NCBI GenBank assembly: GCA_937915955.1
Contig: CALGIB010001012.1
Span: 1 to 8,794, forward strand
Origin: an uncultured Pseudomonadota bacterium
GTDB taxonomy: Bacteria > Myxococcota_A > UBA796 > CAJQPC01
Direction of reading: 5' to 3'
Length of the DNA: 8,794 nt
The translations under genes and the position numbers were made by a program. Of this stretch, positions 5,873 to 8,794 are shown in pieces. How positions within the stretch are numbered: position 1 is the first letter of the stretch; each line of letters begins with the position of its first letter. The notes below the pieces were generated by a model. That model made no database searches. It was not told where the DNA came from and saw nothing but the letters and a program-made list of their open reading frames with translations.

Positions 5873-7351
5873 ATGATCGTCACCTGTCCACAGTGCTCCT
5901 CCCGCTACAAGCTGGACCCGAACAAGGTCTCGGCGCGCGGCGCCAAGATCACCTGCCCCCGCTGCCGCTACGTCTTCGTCGTGCACGCCGACCAGGCTGG
6001 CGGTGCCGTCTCGTCCAATCCGACGCTCAGCCACGGCGCGCGTCGGGACCAGGCGCCCGTCGCCAGCCCAGCGGCTCCGATGGCCCATGCGCCGGCGCCG
6101 GTCAGCCCTCCTCCTCAGGGCAAGCGCAGCGCTGAGACGCTGGACTTCCGCAAGGTCGGGATCTCCTCGTGGAAGGTGCGCGTCAAGATCGGGTTGGTCT
6201 ACGACTTCTCCGACATCAAGACCCTGCGCAAGTACATCCAGGACGGCCGCGTCACGCCGGAAGACGTCATCAGCCATGACGCCAGCACCTGGGTGACCAT
6301 CGGCGACATCCCGGATCTGGATGCCTACTTCATCCAGATCTACGACCAGTCTGCGGACGCGCTGAACCGCACCGCCGAGTCCGCGGCCCCCAATGAGGAC
6401 GCCTTCGACGACGATGTGGCCACCAACGTGGTCGGACTGGGCAGCCTGGCGACGGACCTCGCGGCCGAGGCGCTGGCACAGGCCACCGCCGAGCCCGAGC
6501 CTCGGCCCTTCTCGGCCGCCGCCCCCCAGCGGCCCGAGTCCGCGCACGGGCCCCAGTTCGTCGATCCCTTCGCCGCGCTCAAGGACAAGCAGCGCGACCG
6601 CATCCAGCAGCGCCGCACCACCGCGCCGCGCTCGGACAAGCCCGCGGACCGGACCGAGGGCAAGAGCCGCGGGAACCTGCAGGTCATCCTGATCGCAGCG
6701 CTGGGCCTGGTCGCTGTCGGCGGCGGCCTGTTCTGGTGGTTCGGGCAGGACACCGGCACCACCGCTCCGCCGATCCGGACCACGCAGCCCGAGATCGCCG
6801 GCCCTGGCCAGGATGAGATTCGGCAGCGGCTCGAGGAGCAGCTCAAGGAAGAGCTCGAAGTGGTCGAGGACGACGGGGAGAACCCCATCGACGATGGCGA
6901 GGAGATCCTCACCCCGGTCATTCCCCCTGGCCAGGGGAGCGGGGGCAGCAAGGTCGCCAAGGGCGATCCGGTTCTTCCGCCCACTCCGGACAGGGAGCCT
7001 CAGGTCGACACGGCTGGGGACTGCCAGAACTTCGTCCGCCAGCGGAACTGGGGCCAGGCCGTCATGGCCTGCAAGATGGCGGTGAACGCCAACCCCGGCA
7101 ACCCGGCGCTCAAGGTCAACTACGGGATGGCCCTCTACGAGCAGCGGGACCCGGGCTCGGCCAAGGTCCAGCTCGCCGGTGCGTCCAGCGGCGGCTCCAC
7201 GGACCCGCGCATCGACAAGTACCTGGGTCACATCGCGCGCGACTTCGGCGATGTGCCGGGCGCTAGCAGCTACTACCAGGCCTACTTGGCGACGAACCCC
7301 TCGGACAAGGCCGCGATCCAGGCAGAGCTGGACAAGCTCCAGGGGGCCTGA
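5873..7351 (+). CDS. Zinc-ribbon / GYF_2-like / single-TM / TPR envelope protein
   Basis: A 492-residue protein of no named family that I recognise. An MJ0042-type zinc ribbon opens it (TCPQC with C5 and C8, CPRC with C28 and C31). A Pro/Ala-rich linker follows (about 42-85), then a GYF_2-like domain at about 99-158 (W100, GLVYDF, LRKYIQDGRV, PEDVIS, W140, IPDLDAYF), a second disordered linker, and one membrane span at about 269-290 (ILIAALGLVAVGGGLFWWF). Beyond it is an acidic, probably helical segment (314-343) and about three TPR-like helical pairs at 383-490. The likely topology is zinc ribbon and GYF in the cytoplasm with TPRs in the periplasm, suggesting a scaffold that senses or recruits inside and binds partners outside. 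C384 and C400 could form a periplasmic disulfide. The domain order up to the TM resembles myxobacterial GltJ/AgmX. ATG at 5873 is preceded by AAGG at 5859-5862. The next gene is a paralogue. Confidence 0.82.
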   Translation: MIVTCPQCSSRYKLDPNKVSARGAKITCPRCRYVFVVHADQAGGAVSSNPTLSHGARRDQAPVASPAAPMAHAPAPVSPPPQGKRSAETLDFRKVGISSWKVRVKIGLVYDFSDIKTLRKYIQDGRVTPEDVISHDASTWVTIGDIPDLDAYFIQIYDQSADALNRTAESAAPNEDAFDDDVATNVVGLGSLATDLAAEALAQATAEPEPRPFSAAAPQRPESAHGPQFVDPFAALKDKQRDRIQQRRTTAPRSDKPADRTEGKSRGNLQVILIAALGLVAVGGGLFWWFGQDTGTTAPPIRTTQPEIAGPGQDEIRQRLEEQLKEELEVVEDDGENPIDDGEEILTPVIPPGQGSGGSKVAKGDPVLPPTPDREPQVDTAGDCQNFVRQRNWGQAVMACKMAVNANPGNPALKVNYGMALYEQRDPGSAKVQLAGASSGGSTDPRIDKYLGHIARDFGDVPGASSYYQAYLATNPSDKAAIQAELDKLQGA

Positions 7352-7359
7352 CAGGTCGG

Positions 7360-7377
7360 ACCGGAGCCGGATCCGGT
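7360..7377. repeat. 6-bp inverted repeat between the two zinc-ribbon genes
   Basis: ACCGGA at 7360-7365 and TCCGGT at 7372-7377 are perfect reverse complements around a six-base spacer. No T-run follows, so it is not a standard terminator. It abuts a possible -10 element (TATCCT, 7377-7382), so it could be an operator or a weak attenuating hairpin. With arms this short, chance is a real alternative. Confidence 0.3.
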
Positions 7378-7391
7378 ATCCTCGGGCTCCC

Positions 7392-7396
7392 AAGGA
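7392..7396 (+). promoter_or_regulatory. Ribosome binding site supporting the TTG start at 7408
   Basis: AAGGA lies 11 nt before the TTG. This is a little long but is the only purine-rich match in the gap. With the zinc-ribbon cysteines starting five codons after the TTG, exactly as in the upstream paralogue, it favours TTG as the start. Confidence 0.5.
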
Positions 7397-7407
7397 ACTG
7401 CATCCCG

Positions 7408-8794
7408 TTGCGCATCGGCTGCCCTCAGTGCTCCACAGAGTTCGAGCTCAATCCCCCCTCCGGGAGGTCGGGGAAGCGGCGGCGGATCAAGTTCCGCTGC
7501 ACCGTGTGTGGCGCGCTCTGCAACGACGGTGACGGCCTCGGCGAGGCCAGCGGGGACGAGGTCAGCTACTCCAGCGAGCCGTCGTGGAATCCGGGCTCGG
7601 AGACCCCCGCGGAGACCGGCACGCCCGAGCTCCCGTTCGAGACCGCGGGTGCCTACGACGACAGCCTTCAGAAGCGCTTCGAGGCCGAGACCACGCCAGA
7701 GGCGGCCGATCCCGCTCTGGAGCCGTTTCGCGCCCAGGACGGTCACCCCGAGCTGGACAGCCCCGAGGGGACTCTGCTCAAGCAGGAGGGCAAGGTCTAC
7801 CACGTGCGCAACCTGGCTACGATCCAGCGCTGGATCGTCGAGCGGCGGGTGCTGCGCGAGGACCTGATCAGCACCGGCGGGATGCGCTGGGAGCCCGTCG
7901 GGCATCACCCCGACCTCGAGATCTTCTTCCAGATGGTCGAACGCCTGGACGAGCTGGAGCTCTCGTCTCGTCTCCCGGACGGGGGCGACGAGCACGACCA
8001 GAAGCCCCCGGTCTCGGACGAAACCCCCATGGGCAACAGTCTGTCGGGGGCCGATCCGGCCTTCGAGGATGGCATCGCCGAGGCCTGGGCCTCGGCCGAC
8101 GGCGAGCCAGGTTCCATCGGCGAGGGGCCCGAGCACGGCGAAGACGCCTGGTTCTCCGAGCACGACGCCGAGCCCGACGCCGAGGACGTCGACGACGCGC
8201 AGGTCTACGCCTCCGCTCCCAGCTACGCCTACGAGGACTCCGACCCCAGCGACTACCTCGAGGGGGACGACGAGATCCCTGGCTTCGACCAGGCGCTGTC
8301 AGGCGACGCGACGCTCTGGGAGGACGATCCGCCGGCCGAGGCCGAGGCCGAGCCGGCCGTCGTCTTCGTCTCGAAGCACAGGCCCGCCGAGCCGATCAGG
8401 GCCTCGGACGCGCCCGCCCCGACCCTGGCACCCGTCGACGAGCTCCAGGCCACCGAGGAGGTCAAGGACCACGACTTCCCGGGCTTCGCCGACAGCGAGC
8501 AGGTGGCCACCGAGCGGGAGTCCTCGGGCTCCGAGCCCGTCGAGGAGGCCGACAGCCTGGGCGGGGACTTCGGCGACTTCGAGCGGGTCGAGGGCGTGCG
8601 ATCGGCGGCCGGCTCCGAGGCCGACGACCTGGCCTGGGTCCAGGACCGCTCGGGCCAGCGCATGCGCCGCTTCGCGACGGCCGCGGTCGTGCTGCTGACC
8701 GTCGTCGCGGCGGCGGTGTACTTCACCTGGACGCCGAGCGAGCCGGCTCGGGTCGGGGACCCCACCGTCGCGGACGCCCCCGAGCAGGCCGCGC
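7408..8794 (+). CDS. Zinc-ribbon / GYF_2-like / single-TM protein, second tandem paralogue, cut at right edge
   Basis: The frame from TTG 7408 is open to the right edge, giving 462 residues and no stop. No ATG or GTG start precedes the conserved zinc ribbon, and C5, C8, C31 and C34 (CPQC ... CTVC) sit almost where the upstream paralogue has its cysteines. An extra C38 follows. A GYF_2-like domain lies at about 126-178; residues 128-177 align without gaps to residues 107-156 of the neighbour with about 17 of 50 identities, including VY, RV, ED, IS, W and PDL. Residues about 180-415 form a strongly acidic, low-complexity linker rich in Asp, Glu, Ser, Pro and Ala. One membrane span is at about 422-441 (FATAAVVLLTVVAAAVYFTW). 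The C-terminal, probably periplasmic part is outside the window; TPRs are expected by analogy but not seen. It follows its paralogue by 56 nt, probably in the same transcript. Confidence 0.82.
   Translation, partial: MRIGCPQCSTEFELNPPSGRSGKRRRIKFRCTVCGALCNDGDGLGEASGDEVSYSSEPSWNPGSETPAETGTPELPFETAGAYDDSLQKRFEAETTPEAADPALEPFRAQDGHPELDSPEGTLLKQEGKVYHVRNLATIQRWIVERRVLREDLISTGGMRWEPVGHHPDLEIFFQMVERLDELELSSRLPDGGDEHDQKPPVSDETPMGNSLSGADPAFEDGIAEAWASADGEPGSIGEGPEHGEDAWFSEHDAEPDAEDVDDAQVYASAPSYAYEDSDPSDYLEGDDEIPGFDQALSGDATLWEDDPPAEAEAEPAVVFVSKHRPAEPIRASDAPAPTLAPVDELQATEEVKDHDFPGFADSEQVATERESSGSEPVEEADSLGGDFGDFERVEGVRSAAGSEADDLAWVQDRSGQRMRRFATAAVVLLTVVAAAVYFTWTPSEPARVGDPTVADAPEQAA

Noticed and set aside
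3357..5876. An 839-codon plus-strand open frame over the helicase in a second frame.
   Set aside because: Arg/Gly/Pro-rich translation with no motifs, while the overlapping frame holds the whole set of SF1 helicase motifs.
5822..7393. A 523-codon minus-strand open frame opposite the first zinc-ribbon gene.
   Set aside because: The plus-strand protein has a zinc ribbon, TM and TPRs plus a paralogue next door; the antisense frame shows none of these.

Overview
This is a very GC-rich bacterial window. Its gene types suggest Myxococcota or a related deltaproteobacterial lineage: tandem MJ0042-type zinc-ribbon/TPR membrane proteins, TonB-like proteins with Pro/Glu-rich periplasmic linkers, and a D/T/P-rich lipoprotein with a pre-peptidase C-terminal (PPC)-like domain. 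That placement is an inference from gene style; no rRNA or taxonomic marker was compared. There are seven protein genes, two cut by the window edges, and almost no non-coding DNA. No tRNA, rRNA, CRISPR array or transposon was seen, and no convincing rho-independent terminator.

Left arm, minus strand (1-1100): two paralogous TonB-like proteins in tandem. The complete upstream one (354-1100) has an N-terminal membrane anchor, a Pro/Glu linker, a four-cysteine segment and a TonB C-terminal domain. The downstream one (1-287, cut at the left edge) has the same N-terminus without gaps, then a Pro10 tract and about 17 consecutive Glu. The DNA under these low-complexity tracts is itself unusual: a 55-nt pure pyrimidine run beside a canonical G-quadruplex motif.

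Centre, plus strand (1245-5787): across a 144-bp divergent intergenic region with nested inverted repeats lies a tightly packed run of three genes. They are a short-signal-peptide lipoprotein, glmU (bifunctional UDP-GlcNAc synthesis enzyme, starting 5 nt after the lipoprotein stop) and a UvrD/PcrA superfamily 1 helicase whose GTG start overlaps the glmU stop by 4 nt. Envelope biogenesis and DNA maintenance appear to be co-transcribed.

Right arm, plus strand (5873-8794): two tandem paralogues share the order N-terminal zinc ribbon, GYF_2-like domain, long disordered linker, one membrane span, periplasmic part. The first is complete and ends in TPR-like repeats. The second starts at TTG, has a long acidic linker and leaves the window just after its membrane span. 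Zinc ribbon, GYF and TonB_C are known together in single myxobacterial proteins such as GltJ/AgmX of the gliding motility machinery. Here related modules sit on separate, neighbouring, duplicated genes. That is the most interesting feature of the window, but a functional link is only a hypothesis.
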